Source: a virus
Strand: one strand, 5' to 3'
IMG/VR virus record: IMGVR_UViG_3300047510_000513
Coordinates: 1 to 31,870 of that record
Length of the DNA stretch: 31,870 nucleotides
The translations under genes and the position numbers were made by a program. Shown in pieces: positions 7,025 through 14,977 of this stretch. The notes under the pieces were generated by a model that did no database searches, was not told the DNA's origin, and worked only from the letters and a program-made list of their open reading frames with translations. Position 1 is the first letter of the stretch; every line of letters begins with the position of its first letter.

Positions 7025-7887
7025 ATTAGACTTTCTATTGTTTTTTTAAGTCCTAATTCCAACGGCGTGTAATCTTTAAATCCAGTAAGCATACGAACTA
7101 AACTAGTATCAGGACATCTGCGTTTAGCACTTCCTGCAAGCCCTGGTAAGATTTCTAACCGATCTGGATCTACACCCATAATATTCATAATTGTTTTTGC
7201 TACAGTACTTATTTCAATTTCTTCTTGATGACCTACGTTTACAATGTAACCATTATGATGTTGGACAAGATTATGTGTCATAACAACAGCATCATCAATG
7301 TAGCAGAAACTTCTAGTATCGTTGCCTTTAATATAATATTCGCCGTTCTTTACACGTTCAACAAATTCACTGATAAAGTGATCTCGTTGTCTTGGACCAT
7401 AGATATTAAAATATCTAATGATAAGCCAAGGTGCACCACAATTGGCAACTAAGTTTTCACCTAATGCTTTTGGAAGACTGTAACTCCATCTAGGATTAGT
7501 TATATCTTCAAACATTATTGGTACAGATTCGTCAGTGGGGACACTGTGTAGATTTCTATCTACAGTAGTATTAAAAATCTCGCAAGTACTTGTAAACACA
7601 ATCTTAGTATTGGTATTTTGATATCTGTGTACTAGATTGAAAGTAGGCAGTGTATTGTTGGTTGCAACTTCAGTTGGAATTTCATAAAACAGTTTTGTAC
7701 CATTGGTTGCAGCCATATGTACCAGTACATCGCAATCCGGACTTTCGTAAGCAGTTCTTGTATTGCACAGATCTTCGCCCGAGTCTTTATCAAACCCGTA
7801 AACTGATTCTACTTCGACTCGGTCTTTTATATAATCTAAATAATGACTACCGATAAAACCTTTGTGGCCTGTTAATACTATTTTCAT
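7021..7887 (-). CDS. NAD-dependent sugar epimerase/dehydratase (extended SDR)
   Basis: A 288-aa extended short-chain dehydrogenase/reductase acting on NDP-sugars in the cytoplasm. The cofactor loop 'TGHKGFIG' at 6-13 has GxxGxxG; 'VLVHMAA' at 55-61, 'FTSTCEIF' with S100/T101, the catalytic 'YSLPK' (Y136, K140), 'IRYFNIYGPRQ' at 157-167 and 'RSFCYIDDAV' (near 199-208) all occur at standard places. The product cannot be told from sequence: UDP-glucose 4-epimerase, a uronate decarboxylase or a dTDP-sugar enzyme are possible. ATGA-type overlaps on both sides put it in one operon with the dehydrogenase-like gene, with which it may act in sequence. Confidence 0.88.
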   Translation of the reverse strand: MKIVLTGHKGFIGSHYLDYIKDRVEVESVYGFDKDSGEDLCNTRTAYESPDCDVLVHMAATNGTKLFYEIPTEVATNNTLPTFNLVHRYQNTNTKIVFTSTCEIFNTTVDRNLHSVPTDESVPIMFEDITNPRWSYSLPKALGENLVANCGAPWLIIRYFNIYGPRQRDHFISEFVERVKNGEYYIKGNDTRSFCYIDDAVVMTHNLVQHHNGYIVNVGHQEEIEISTVAKTIMNIMGVDPDRLEILPGLAGSAKRRCPDTSLVRMLTGFKDYTPLELGLKKTIESLI

Positions 7888-8630
7888 TTTTTTCTAGCCC
7901 GCAGTTTTGCAATTTTTAAATTTTGATCTCTGTTTTCTTTTTTGTCTCCCTTGTAATGAGTTATTTTTCCTATAAATTTTCTATCAAAATGCTGAGAGCT
8001 TAAATCTGGTGGACTTATATTTTGAGCTTTAATTTTACCCAATGATTCCATTTCTTCCTTTACAGCGTCAAATACGTGACAATCTAGTTGAGCAGGCAAG
8101 TTATAAATTTCATTTGTATTATAATACCATTCCCAACGATCAAAAAACGTTTTTGACCACTTATTCCTTAAATTAAAACATAACCAACCAGTTTCACTAT
8201 ATCTATTGGGTCTACCTAAATAACTCACAAAATAATCTAAATCTAATTGTTCGCTTAGATATTGGTGAGTGATAGGAGCAATAACTTCTGTATCGGCGTC
8301 TAACCAAATAAGCAAATCAGTTTCGATTGTTCTGCTTGCATGTATTATGCAGTAACTTTTATGACTAAATCTTACTGCATCTCTTATCCATCCTTTGGTT
8401 CCAGTAGGTATAACTTTGTCGCTGTTGCGTTTTTTAAATTCTACTAAATTAGGAGAACACTGGTTTAAGATTCTGTTGCTAAAATTTGGCTTAAATAAAG
8501 TCAATGGTGTGTCTGTATATAGAACAACATCAACACGATTATCTAAAAATTTCTCTAGGCTTTCGACAAAATATCTGCCGTAAGTTTTATAGTGAGCTGG
8601 ACCAAAAGTTGAAATGATTGTTATTTTCAT
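7884..8630 (-). CDS. GT-A-type glycosyltransferase (phage paralog family)
   Basis: A 248-aa protein with an N-terminal strand 'KITIISTF', a 'YGRYFVESLEKF' helix, and 'LIWLDADTE' (DxD 111-113) for metal and nucleotide-sugar binding, then a C-terminal 'THYKGDKK' motif. It belongs to a group of four homologous proteins in this window (with 8627, 14159 and 18967) that share the N-terminal layout, the DAD motif and a C-terminal H/L-x-KG-x-x-K sequence. Family assignment (GT8/GT24-like fold) is by motif only. It probably transfers a sugar onto a glycan acceptor; donor and acceptor unknown. Genes on both sides overlap by 4 bases. Confidence 0.78.
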   Translation of the reverse strand: MKITIISTFGPAHYKTYGRYFVESLEKFLDNRVDVVLYTDTPLTLFKPNFSNRILNQCSPNLVEFKKRNSDKVIPTGTKGWIRDAVRFSHKSYCIIHASRTIETDLLIWLDADTEVIAPITHQYLSEQLDLDYFVSYLGRPNRYSETGWLCFNLRNKWSKTFFDRWEWYYNTNEIYNLPAQLDCHVFDAVKEEMESLGKIKAQNISPPDLSSQHFDRKFIGKITHYKGDKKENRDQNLKIAKLRARKK

Positions 8631-9385
8631 TCTTTTAATCCAATTAGTGATTGCATTTGTGTAGCATTCATATGTTTTTTACTTTTACCTTTTTGATGAC
8701 TAAAATATTTGCTTAATTCGCTATGATTTAATGGAGTTTGTGTTTTATCAGTTGTTCTAATAATACTTAAATCAAATACGTTTTCTATAAACATATTAGC
8801 AACCATCATACAAATTTGATTGTCCCACCATTTAACTATGTCGGTTGGCTTAAAAGGTAACTCATATATTTCTCTATATTTTTTTACAAATTTTAAAAAA
8901 TCTTTATGACGTTTGTTTATAATGACGTATCCTGTTTCGGCACTGTATCCTATAGGTACTTCATTTTTTGTATGAGCAATGTAGGCGTGATTAAACAATC
9001 CAATTAACATATTTTTTTTAATAGTAAGTTTTATAACATCTTCGTCGAACGGATTGTGAAATAATAAATCTGCATCTAACCAAATAAGGTAATCTGCATC
9101 TATGTTTTCCCAAGCATGAATACTTGCCCATCCTTTTTTGCCAAATTTTCTTGCACTGTTATCATCGGTTTTAACTGCAAACTTTTCCCAGTCTTCTTTG
9201 CACACTTTATTCCAATCATAGATTACTAAATTAAGTGCTTTGGGTAATTTGCTAATAATACTTTCGGCATATAGATGCAAAACAAAATGTTTTGGTGCAT
9301 ATTTTAAAAAACTTTCAAGCATGAATCTACCTATGTGATCATAGTATCGTTGATTCATGCTTGTAATAAATGCGTACTTTTTCAT
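8627..9385 (-). CDS. GT-A-type glycosyltransferase (phage paralog family)
   Basis: A 252-aa member of the same group as the gene at 7884. Starts 'MKKYAFITSMNQRYYDHIG', has 'RFMLESFLKYAPKHF' and the metal motif 'LIWLDADLLFH' (DAD 104-106), followed by 'YSAETGYVIINKRHKDF', which resembles the acceptor-side 'TGxxxxN' segment also seen in 7884 ('SETGWLCFNLR'). The C-terminus has 'FSHQKGKSKKHMN', a variant of the KGDxK motif. The start at 9385 is preceded by 'CTAAATAT', close to the late-promoter-like motifs elsewhere, but by no clear Shine-Dalgarno sequence. It is the first of a run of seven overlapping genes reading from the cupin side. Substrates unknown. Confidence 0.78.
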   Translation of the reverse strand: MKKYAFITSMNQRYYDHIGRFMLESFLKYAPKHFVLHLYAESIISKLPKALNLVIYDWNKVCKEDWEKFAVKTDDNSARKFGKKGWASIHAWENIDADYLIWLDADLLFHNPFDEDVIKLTIKKNMLIGLFNHAYIAHTKNEVPIGYSAETGYVIINKRHKDFLKFVKKYREIYELPFKPTDIVKWWDNQICMMVANMFIENVFDLSIIRTTDKTQTPLNHSELSKYFSHQKGKSKKHMNATQMQSLIGLKE

Positions 9386-9393
9386 ACAGATAT

Positions 9394-9759
9394 TTAGTTT
9401 TTGTCCACTGCTGTACCAATAGTCCTGCGAACAATATCATCGTGATTAAATTCTGCCCAGTATAGTTCAAATGCTACGCCATCTTCTAGGCCTTCGAACT
9501 GGTGCACCTTGCCTGGCTTAACCATTGCAAATTGTCCGCCGTGAAGAACTGTTTCATCAACTAATCCGTTTTGATCTTCGTCTTGCCAAACACGAATTAT
9601 CATCTTTCCATGTTCTACGTAAAATCCATTCCACTTGTATTTGTGATGATGCTCGCTGCATTTGTAACCAGCCTTAAATGCAATCCTATGAAACTCTAAT
9701 GCACCATTACCAAATATAAAATCTGTAGTACCCCAAATTTTTCCTGCTCGTGTCGCCAT
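9394..9759 (-). CDS. Single-domain cupin protein
   Basis: A 121-aa protein that fits one cupin barrel. Metal-binding motif 1 is 'CSEHHHKYKWNGFYVEHGK' (34-52) and motif 2 'MVKPGKVHQFEGLEDG' (79-94), with the H-H-H and late His residues typical of metal-binding cupins. A tryptophan-rich 'IIRVWQDEDQNGLVDE' lies between. The function is not determined by the fold: sugar-epimerase-like (RmlC-type), isomerase-like or binding roles are possible. The ribosome site is strong (AAGGAGAATAAC before the ATG) and follows the stop of the small membrane gene by 11 bases, so it is likely cotranscribed with that gene and leads into the sugar operon. Confidence 0.8.
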   Translation of the reverse strand: MATRAGKIWGTTDFIFGNGALEFHRIAFKAGYKCSEHHHKYKWNGFYVEHGKMIIRVWQDEDQNGLVDETVLHGGQFAMVKPGKVHQFEGLEDGVAFELYWAEFNHDDIVRRTIGTAVDKN

Positions 9760-9770
9760 TGTTATTCTCC

Positions 9771-9926
9771 TTAAATATTATATGCAATGTATGCTAGTAT
9801 TGGTGCAATTACCAATAGCAAAATTGCCGAATTGTTGTTTCTTAATGCCCAAGAAAACAATTTACCTAAAACAACAAGTGCTAACAGTCCTACAAATATT
9901 ACAATTAGTAATGCAACCAACTCCAT
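9771..9926 (-). CDS. Small two-helix membrane protein, 51 aa
   Basis: An ORF of 51 codons (ATG at 9926). The protein 'MELVALLIVIFVGLLALVVL' at 1-20 is a membrane helix, followed by a short polar turn 'GKLFSWALRNNNS' and a second hydrophobic stretch 'AILLLVIAPILAYIAYNI' at 34-51. The ATG follows directly on the TAA of the upstream 48-aa gene, with no gap, so it is probably coupled. Small two-helix proteins in phages can be holins, antiholins or membrane-modifying peptides, but position among unknown and sugar genes gives no support for lysis. Function not assigned. Confidence 0.7.
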   Translation of the reverse strand: MELVALLIVIFVGLLALVVLGKLFSWALRNNNSAILLLVIAPILAYIAYNI

Positions 9927-10073
9927 TTATCTAACCTCGTATACGCCAGATTTTACATTATCTTTACCGTATTGTGCTTCGATAAGTTTTTTAGCACTAA
10001 CAGTATCTTTGGCACTTACTTGAGTTTTTGTGCTCATGCCACCAACAGTTACAATTGCTTCATATGTTTTCAT
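9927..10073 (-). CDS. Small conserved-looking protein, 48 aa
   Basis: A 48-codon ORF starting at the ATG at 10073 with an AAAGGAG ribosome site 7 bases ahead. Predicted protein begins 'MKTYEAIVTVGGMSTKTQVS' and continues as a helix 'AKDTVSAKKLIEAQYG' before ending 'KSGVYEVR'. The beta-strand, helix, beta-strand order with a repeated 'AIVTV...V' pattern resembles small single-domain phage proteins that appear near structural and replication genes in marine T4-like phages. No motif permits a functional call. It lies 12 bases after the 168-aa gene and is immediately followed by the membrane protein gene. Confidence 0.65.
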   Translation of the reverse strand: MKTYEAIVTVGGMSTKTQVSAKDTVSAKKLIEAQYGKDNVKSGVYEVR

Positions 10074-10085
10074 TTTAATTCTCCT

Positions 10086-10592
10086 TTATAATAGTTTTCC
10101 AAAATCAATAATTTCACTTTGACGGTTTATATCCTTGACAAAGTATGCACACTGTGGATTAGGTCCTTCAGTTATTGGTACACATAAAAGATGTCCGTTT
10201 CTCATTTTCGGAAAAAACCATTTTACATCATTATAAAAATTAGTTATTTCTATATTACCAAACTGTGCCATATTTCCGGTTAACGGATTAAACAAAAAGG
10301 CTTCAAAGCCTCTATCATTTAAACTTGTAAGCGGTAATACTTCTAAGTCACTGCCTGCTTCACTACAGCCAACAGCTACACACCAGTCTAATGGCATTGT
10401 GATTTCATTGCCATTAATTTCTAATACTATAGCAGGACTATTAAAACTTTCTAAAAAAATCAGTGGGTTAAAAAAGAAATCTGGATCTACTGGGTTACTG
10501 TTGTCTAGTACGGCAAATCTTAGTGTATCGTCAACGCTGTCTGGTAATCGATTCAAAGAAAATGATTTATTTTCTAATGTTAGTATTCTCAT
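10086..10592 (-). CDS. Hypothetical protein, 168 aa
   Basis: Starts 'MRILTLENKSFSLNRLPDSV' and is rich in Asn, Phe and Pro. 'VDPDFFFNPLIFLESF' sits near 35-50 and the C-terminal half contains 'KWFFPKMRNGHLLCVPITEG' and 'QCAYFVKDI'. There are several Cys (C71, C75, near 137 and 149) but no zinc-ribbon spacing. The protein looks like a compact beta-rich fold; I do not recognise a family. The start lies 6 bases from the uvsW stop, with no strong Shine-Dalgarno sequence. It is the upstream partner of the two small genes, and probably belongs to the same transcript as uvsW. Confidence 0.65.
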   Translation of the reverse strand: MRILTLENKSFSLNRLPDSVDDTLRFAVLDNSNPVDPDFFFNPLIFLESFNSPAIVLEINGNEITMPLDWCVAVGCSEAGSDLEVLPLTSLNDRGFEAFLFNPLTGNMAQFGNIEITNFYNDVKWFFPKMRNGHLLCVPITEGPNPQCAYFVKDINRQSEIIDFGKLL

Positions 10593-10598
10593 CTAAAA

Positions 10599-12062
10599 TT
10601 AATTCCAATCTACCTTTTCAATGGTAAATGGGTATTGAGCTTCCTTGTAAAACTTCTTTCGTTCGGTAAGGTGCCGCTTCGCAAACTTACATGTGCTTGT
10701 AAGATCCCATATTTGTACGAAGTCTTTGTCTTTTGCCTTTCTAACGCCTCTACCGATACTTTGAATTACTCTTACAAAACTTTTGCCAGGTTCAAGCAAC
10801 ACAAGATTAAAAATACGTGGAATGTTAAGTCCAACCGCAGCAACACCATACGTAGCAATAATTACTTCGTTTGTGCCTTCTCGAATTGTGTCGTATGTTT
10901 CTTTTCTGTCTTTTACTTTAACAGCACCACTGATAAAGGTGCTATTAGGTATAAGTTCCTGTAGCATCTCTCCTGCAGAAATTCTATCTACAAGAATTAG
11001 AGTATTGCCTGAGTTTTTTATAGTGTTTAATAATTTGCCTATGTATTCTATACGTTCTTTATTACTAACTAGATATTTTAATTCTTCTTGATAGCCTCTA
11101 TGTGCCACAGTATCAATTAGCTGTACAATGTTAACATGACAGTCTGCTAGCACACCTTTGTCTTGTAATTCTTTTGCTGTAATCTGTCCAATAACCGGGC
11201 CAAGGCTTGCGTGAATACTTTCAAACTCAAACTTCTCTTTGGGCACTGTACCAGTTAGTCCCCAGCGAATTGGAGCGTTACGCAAGTTGCGTGTAAGTAG
11301 ATTTTTTAGTACTTCTGCTTTGGCCTGGTGTACTTCGTCAACAATAACTGTGCTTACACCTTCTAAGAACTCTGCTAGGCTTAGTACTGCATCACCGTCT
11401 TTGTGACGCTTATCAAGAATGTTTAAACTTTGCCAAGTGCAAATAGTGTGTGTTTTTCCTAGTTGTTTTCTGTCACCGAAATAAACACCTACGTCAAGTC
11501 CGCAGTTAATATAATCTTCTTCAGTTTGTTCAACCAAGCTCTTGTTAGGTACAATGACAAGACTGCGACCATATGGTTCGCTAATGTGACTTAGTGTTGC
11601 TGTGGTAATAGTTTTACCTGCACCGGTAGCAATCTGTTGTAGACTTTGCGGGTTAGCAATAAAGTTGTTGATTGCTTCAACTTGATAGTCGCGAAGCATA
11701 ATAAGTTCGCCTTCAGCTGGATGGCCTTTTGGCCAACGCACGCCTTGATCGGCCCAATAGGTTTCGGTTACTGGTTGAAGATTTAATTGTATTGGATGCC
11801 TGTTATCTTCGATGTCTACAATTTGAACATTGTTCTTTTGTAGAATGTCAACAATAATATCCAAATGATTAACATAGCCGCTGCCGCCGATTCCAAAGAA
11901 CGCAACTTTGCCATCCCAACGTCCAAGCTTGAATTGAGGCATGTGTTTTGCATACGGCACTTCAAACTTTAGTGCATTTGCAAGTTTACGACGAACGTCA
12001 ATATCAAGTCCTTCGAGCTTGATATTGACTTCATCTTCAATTATTAGTTTACAAGTAGGCAT
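10599..12062 (-). CDS. uvsW: UvsW-like ATP-dependent DNA helicase
   Basis: A 487-aa superfamily-2 helicase that in T4 unwinds branched DNA and R-loops and controls origin-dependent replication and recombination repair. Motifs: N-terminal UvsW-type substrate domain with 'HMPQFKLGRWDGKVAFF' (40-56), Q-motif region 'LRDYQVEAINNF', Walker A 'ATGAGKT' (145-151), 'VPNKSLVEQT', DEVH box (242-245), 'LTGTVP' (269-274), motif V/VI region 'IQSIGRGVRKAKDK'. Length matches T4 UvsW (about 500 aa). The ATG at 12062 overlaps the 402-aa gene by 14 bases. In T4 and relatives uvsW and uvsY lie next to each other; here they are separated by about 7.5 kb of sugar genes and a 402-aa gene. Confidence 0.93.
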   Translation of the reverse strand: MPTCKLIIEDEVNIKLEGLDIDVRRKLANALKFEVPYAKHMPQFKLGRWDGKVAFFGIGGSGYVNHLDIIVDILQKNNVQIVDIEDNRHPIQLNLQPVTETYWADQGVRWPKGHPAEGELIMLRDYQVEAINNFIANPQSLQQIATGAGKTITTATLSHISEPYGRSLVIVPNKSLVEQTEEDYINCGLDVGVYFGDRKQLGKTHTICTWQSLNILDKRHKDGDAVLSLAEFLEGVSTVIVDEVHQAKAEVLKNLLTRNLRNAPIRWGLTGTVPKEKFEFESIHASLGPVIGQITAKELQDKGVLADCHVNIVQLIDTVAHRGYQEELKYLVSNKERIEYIGKLLNTIKNSGNTLILVDRISAGEMLQELIPNSTFISGAVKVKDRKETYDTIREGTNEVIIATYGVAAVGLNIPRIFNLVLLEPGKSFVRVIQSIGRGVRKAKDKDFVQIWDLTSTCKFAKRHLTERKKFYKEAQYPFTIEKVDWN

Positions 12063-13257
12063 ACGATTTATTCAGTTTTCCTATTAAACTAGAATCTTTA
12101 TCATGTACCATGACAAGATCGCAACAATCGTTAATATAATAATTAACGTGTGTATGACTTCTAGTGCCGGTAATAATTAATGCAGCACTAGGTTTCCAAT
12201 CTGTTTTTAACAACAATTTAGGAAGTTTATTTTTACAAATATACACGATTTCAGTGTTTGTGTCAAGCCAGTTGTTCAAAGACCGCTCGTGAATAAAATC
12301 GTTAACATTGTATTTGTTTTCGGTTTCTACTCTAAATAAAACACTTTGTTTTTCAGAAGGAACTAGATAAGAAAACGCATCATAAACAGACGACACTTGT
12401 TTTAAAGCATCTTCTTTGTCAATTACAACAAGTAGCGGAAATCTATCAAGATGCATAGTTGCTTCTGCAATTGAATTTAAATTAAACGATTCTGGATTGA
12501 TATTGATTTCTTTATCTGTCCTAAAAGCAATTTCGCCAATTAAGCCAGCAGGCACGTTATCATAATCAACTGTTACAATGCCATATCTACGTTTACGATC
12601 AATGATTTTTAAAATATTTGACTTGTCAATATTGCCAATTTCTTTTTCGATTAATTGACAACCGTCATCGCTTATATTTTTTACAGTGTAATTGATTACA
12701 CTAGGGTACAGAGAACGTTCGTTCTCTTTTAAAGATTTAACTTCGTTGTACCATTCAATCAGTTGAGTATCAATGTCGAACTTCTTTTCTATAAAAGAAT
12801 GTACAACATTATAAACATTATTTTCAGTTAAACGAAAATAGTGTTCATGACTACCGCGTTGATGAAAATAATTATTTCTTTTTGAACTTGAATTAAGTTG
12901 TTCAACTGCAACAATATTTTTTTTACTAAATGGAAATTTAATCTTAATCCATTTCCATTTTTGTTTGTAACTCTCATATGGAGCGTCACCCATCATGTTT
13001 TGATGATTTACAATAGTAATCGAATGTTCGCGGTTGATTATACGCAACGGCAATCTAGTGTTATCTAACATTTCATCAATGTTAACATCAAAACAGTGCT
13101 TGTAATTAAGCAGCTTTGATTTAACAAGAGCATGTTGACGATCAGTTAGAGCAGTGCCTTTTTTTACCTGTTGACTAATGCTAACAAGAATGGGCTTGTC
13201 TGACGGATTAATGTCGTGATTATCCACTAGGGTTTGTAGTATATCTTCTATGAACAT
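12049..13257 (-). CDS. Unknown 402-aa protein next to uvsW
   Basis: An acidic/basic mixed protein with an N-terminal helical region 'FIEDILQTLVDNHDINPSDK' (2-21) and 'GTALTDRQHALVKSKLL' (34-50). A central basic region 'KWKWIKIKFPFSKKNIV' and a C-terminal part with alternating strand-helix stretches such as 'FPLLVVIDKEDAL', 'TEIVYICKN' and 'SAALIITGTR' that read like a Rossmann-type or toprim-like fold. No Walker or nuclease motif could be found. It overlaps uvsW by 14 bases. I have a general memory that marine T4-like phages carry such a protein near uvsW, without function. A recombination or replication role is guesswork from position. Confidence 0.65.
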   Translation of the reverse strand: MFIEDILQTLVDNHDINPSDKPILVSISQQVKKGTALTDRQHALVKSKLLNYKHCFDVNIDEMLDNTRLPLRIINREHSITIVNHQNMMGDAPYESYKQKWKWIKIKFPFSKKNIVAVEQLNSSSKRNNYFHQRGSHEHYFRLTENNVYNVVHSFIEKKFDIDTQLIEWYNEVKSLKENERSLYPSVINYTVKNISDDGCQLIEKEIGNIDKSNILKIIDRKRRYGIVTVDYDNVPAGLIGEIAFRTDKEININPESFNLNSIAEATMHLDRFPLLVVIDKEDALKQVSSVYDAFSYLVPSEKQSVLFRVETENKYNVNDFIHERSLNNWLDTNTEIVYICKNKLPKLLLKTDWKPSAALIITGTRSHTHVNYYINDCCDLVMVHDKDSSLIGKLNKSYAYL

Positions 13258-13274
13258 ACAGTAAATTTAGCATA

Positions 13275-14120
13275 TTAAAGTTTCTGTGTCAAGTTTTTCA
13301 AAGGGATACCTTGCGATATTTCTTCTACTGTCCATTCAGTGTGTGCATAGTTGTTGAGCCATTGTTGCCTATCTGGCAAATGAGGATTGTCTACCATTAA
13401 CAAATGCGGACATGCTACATCAAACGCTAAACTATATGGACTAACAAACGCAGGTACACCATTGATGATACTGTGTATCCCTGGATTACTACTCCAACTT
13501 ACAGTGTATTTTACATTAGCAAAGTTCATATCAAAGTCGTCGTATGTGCCTGATATCTGCTTTGGTTCTTGCCTATAAACATTCTTGTATTGACGTTCAA
13601 TGTCTGGAAGTCTGCATCTCGGGTGCGGGCGAAATATAATAGGATAGTTGTAATGCATTTGCAACGCTTCGATTGTATCCATTACCCACTTGCTCATAGA
13701 TGGCATGCCTTGCCACTGTAAACTTTTATCGTGTTGTCCACAAATTAAAATACATTCACCATCTTGTCGCCATGGTTTTAATTCTAGTCCTAATTTGCGA
13801 CTGCGTAGATCATCCATACCACCAGGCCCAAAATAAGCATCCCTGTTAATTCCATTTAGTCCTACTTTCCATGTTGTTCCACGTTTGATACCGCCGACTT
13901 CTAACACAACTACATTACGATTATTTTTACGAAAACTATTCCATACGTCTTTGTTTTTGGCCATACGTCCATAAAACAACACGCTCCATATAACAGCAAC
14001 ATCTGCATTCATATCATTGTAGACAACAGTATGACCTGCAGAACGTAAACTATGTTCGAATGCTTCAAACACAGGTTTACTGTTTAATGCTCCATATTCT
14101 TTGAATAAACTAAATTTCAT
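13275..14120 (-). CDS. Capsule/Kdo-transferase-like GT-B protein, paralog A
   Basis: A 281-aa protein from the ATG at 14120; the GGAG 9 bases ahead supports this over the in-frame TTG five codons upstream. The central 'WVMDTIEALQMHYNYPIIFR' leads into 'RPHPRCR', and 'ANVKYTVSWSSNPGIHSIIN' precedes 'GVPAFVSPYS'. This matches the HP motif and the S/N-x-S-x-x-x-E/H-A/S-L/I-x-G-x-P block of capsule synthesis (KpsC/KpsS-like) proteins. The C-terminal 'DRQQWLNNYAHTEWTVEEIS' is shared with the protein at 14965, and more distantly that at 15881, so the three are paralogs. The substrate is inferred, not seen. Divergent from the plus-strand glycosyltransferase. Confidence 0.7.
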   Translation of the reverse strand: MKFSLFKEYGALNSKPVFEAFEHSLRSAGHTVVYNDMNADVAVIWSVLFYGRMAKNKDVWNSFRKNNRNVVVLEVGGIKRGTTWKVGLNGINRDAYFGPGGMDDLRSRKLGLELKPWRQDGECILICGQHDKSLQWQGMPSMSKWVMDTIEALQMHYNYPIIFRPHPRCRLPDIERQYKNVYRQEPKQISGTYDDFDMNFANVKYTVSWSSNPGIHSIINGVPAFVSPYSLAFDVACPHLLMVDNPHLPDRQQWLNNYAHTEWTVEEISQGIPLKNLTQKL

Positions 14121-14158
14121 AAGTAAATACTCCAAGTATATTTAATAAGGATTTTATA
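14121..14158. promoter_or_regulatory. Divergent start region with late-type sequence
   Basis: A 38-base gap between the minus-strand gene (ATG at 14120, GGAG 9 bases ahead) and the plus-strand gene (GTG at 14159, AAGGA 7 bases ahead). The minus strand contains CTATAAAATCC near 14150-14160, close to TATAAATA, and could start transcription leftward. No convincing promoter for the plus gene is visible. Confidence 0.4.
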
Positions 14159-14977
14159 GTGACAAAAATTTCTGTAGTTAGTACATTTCATGCTCCGGTG
14201 CTGGACTTATATGGTCAGCGGTTTATTGATAGTTTTAGCAAAAATATTGATCCTAAAATAGAACTTTTACTATATGCAGAAGATTGTGTTCCTACTACAA
14301 ATGACAGTAGAATTACCATATTAGATCAAAAAGAAAATCTTCCAAAATTAAATGCATTCAAAGAGTATTGGAAAAACGATCCTCGTGCAAATGGAATACC
14401 ACCTGACGATATTAAACGTAAAAGAAAAGATTGGAATAAAACATTTAAATGGGATGCAATAAGATTTGCTAATAAAGTTTATGCAGTATTTGATGCTGCA
14501 AAACGCACAGATGCAGATTGGTTGTTTTGGATGGATGCAGATACATTTGTACATTCCTATATGCCACAAGAAGCATTTGAAAAACATATGAGTAAAAAAG
14601 CATGGTTGTGCTATTTAGGCAGAGGTAAAAAATGGCCAGAATGTGGGTTTTATGGTATAAATCTAAAACACTCTACCGGACAAGAATTTTTAAAAGAATT
14701 TGAACATGTATACGAACATGCCGAATATGGAATATTCCGCATGGATGAGTGGCATGATAGTTTTGTGTTTGAAGAAGTACGTAAGAAAATATACGCAAAC
14801 TATCCCAATGATGCAATCATTAATATTAGTAAAGATTTAGTAAACGGAGAAGGGCATCCGTTGATTAACAGTGACCTTGGTCGGTATTTGGATCATTTAA
14901 AGGGTGATAGAAAAAATACTGGTAAAAGCAAACAAACTGATTTAATCGTAAAACGCAACGAAAGTTACTGGCAATAA
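14159..14977 (+). CDS. GT-A-type glycosyltransferase on the plus strand (paralog family)
   Basis: A 272-aa protein starting at GTG (14159) with an AAGGA ribosome site 7 bases upstream. 'KISVVSTFHAPVLDLYGQRF' (3-22) aligns with the N-terminus of the 7884 protein; 'WLFWMDADTF' (DAD 126-128) and C-terminal 'DHLKGDRKNTGK' identify it as the same family. A segment 'DDIKRKRKDWNKTFKWDAIRF' at 83-103 has extra length relative to the paralogs. It is the only sugar gene on the plus strand: it diverges from 13275 and its final 13 bases overlap the end of 14965 on the opposite strand. This suggests a local inversion or separate acquisition after duplication. Confidence 0.8.
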   Translation: MTKISVVSTFHAPVLDLYGQRFIDSFSKNIDPKIELLLYAEDCVPTTNDSRITILDQKENLPKLNAFKEYWKNDPRANGIPPDDIKRKRKDWNKTFKWDAIRFANKVYAVFDAAKRTDADWLFWMDADTFVHSYMPQEAFEKHMSKKAWLCYLGRGKKWPECGFYGINLKHSTGQEFLKEFEHVYEHAEYGIFRMDEWHDSFVFEEVRKKIYANYPNDAIINISKDLVNGEGHPLINSDLGRYLDHLKGDRKNTGKSKQTDLIVKRNESYWQ

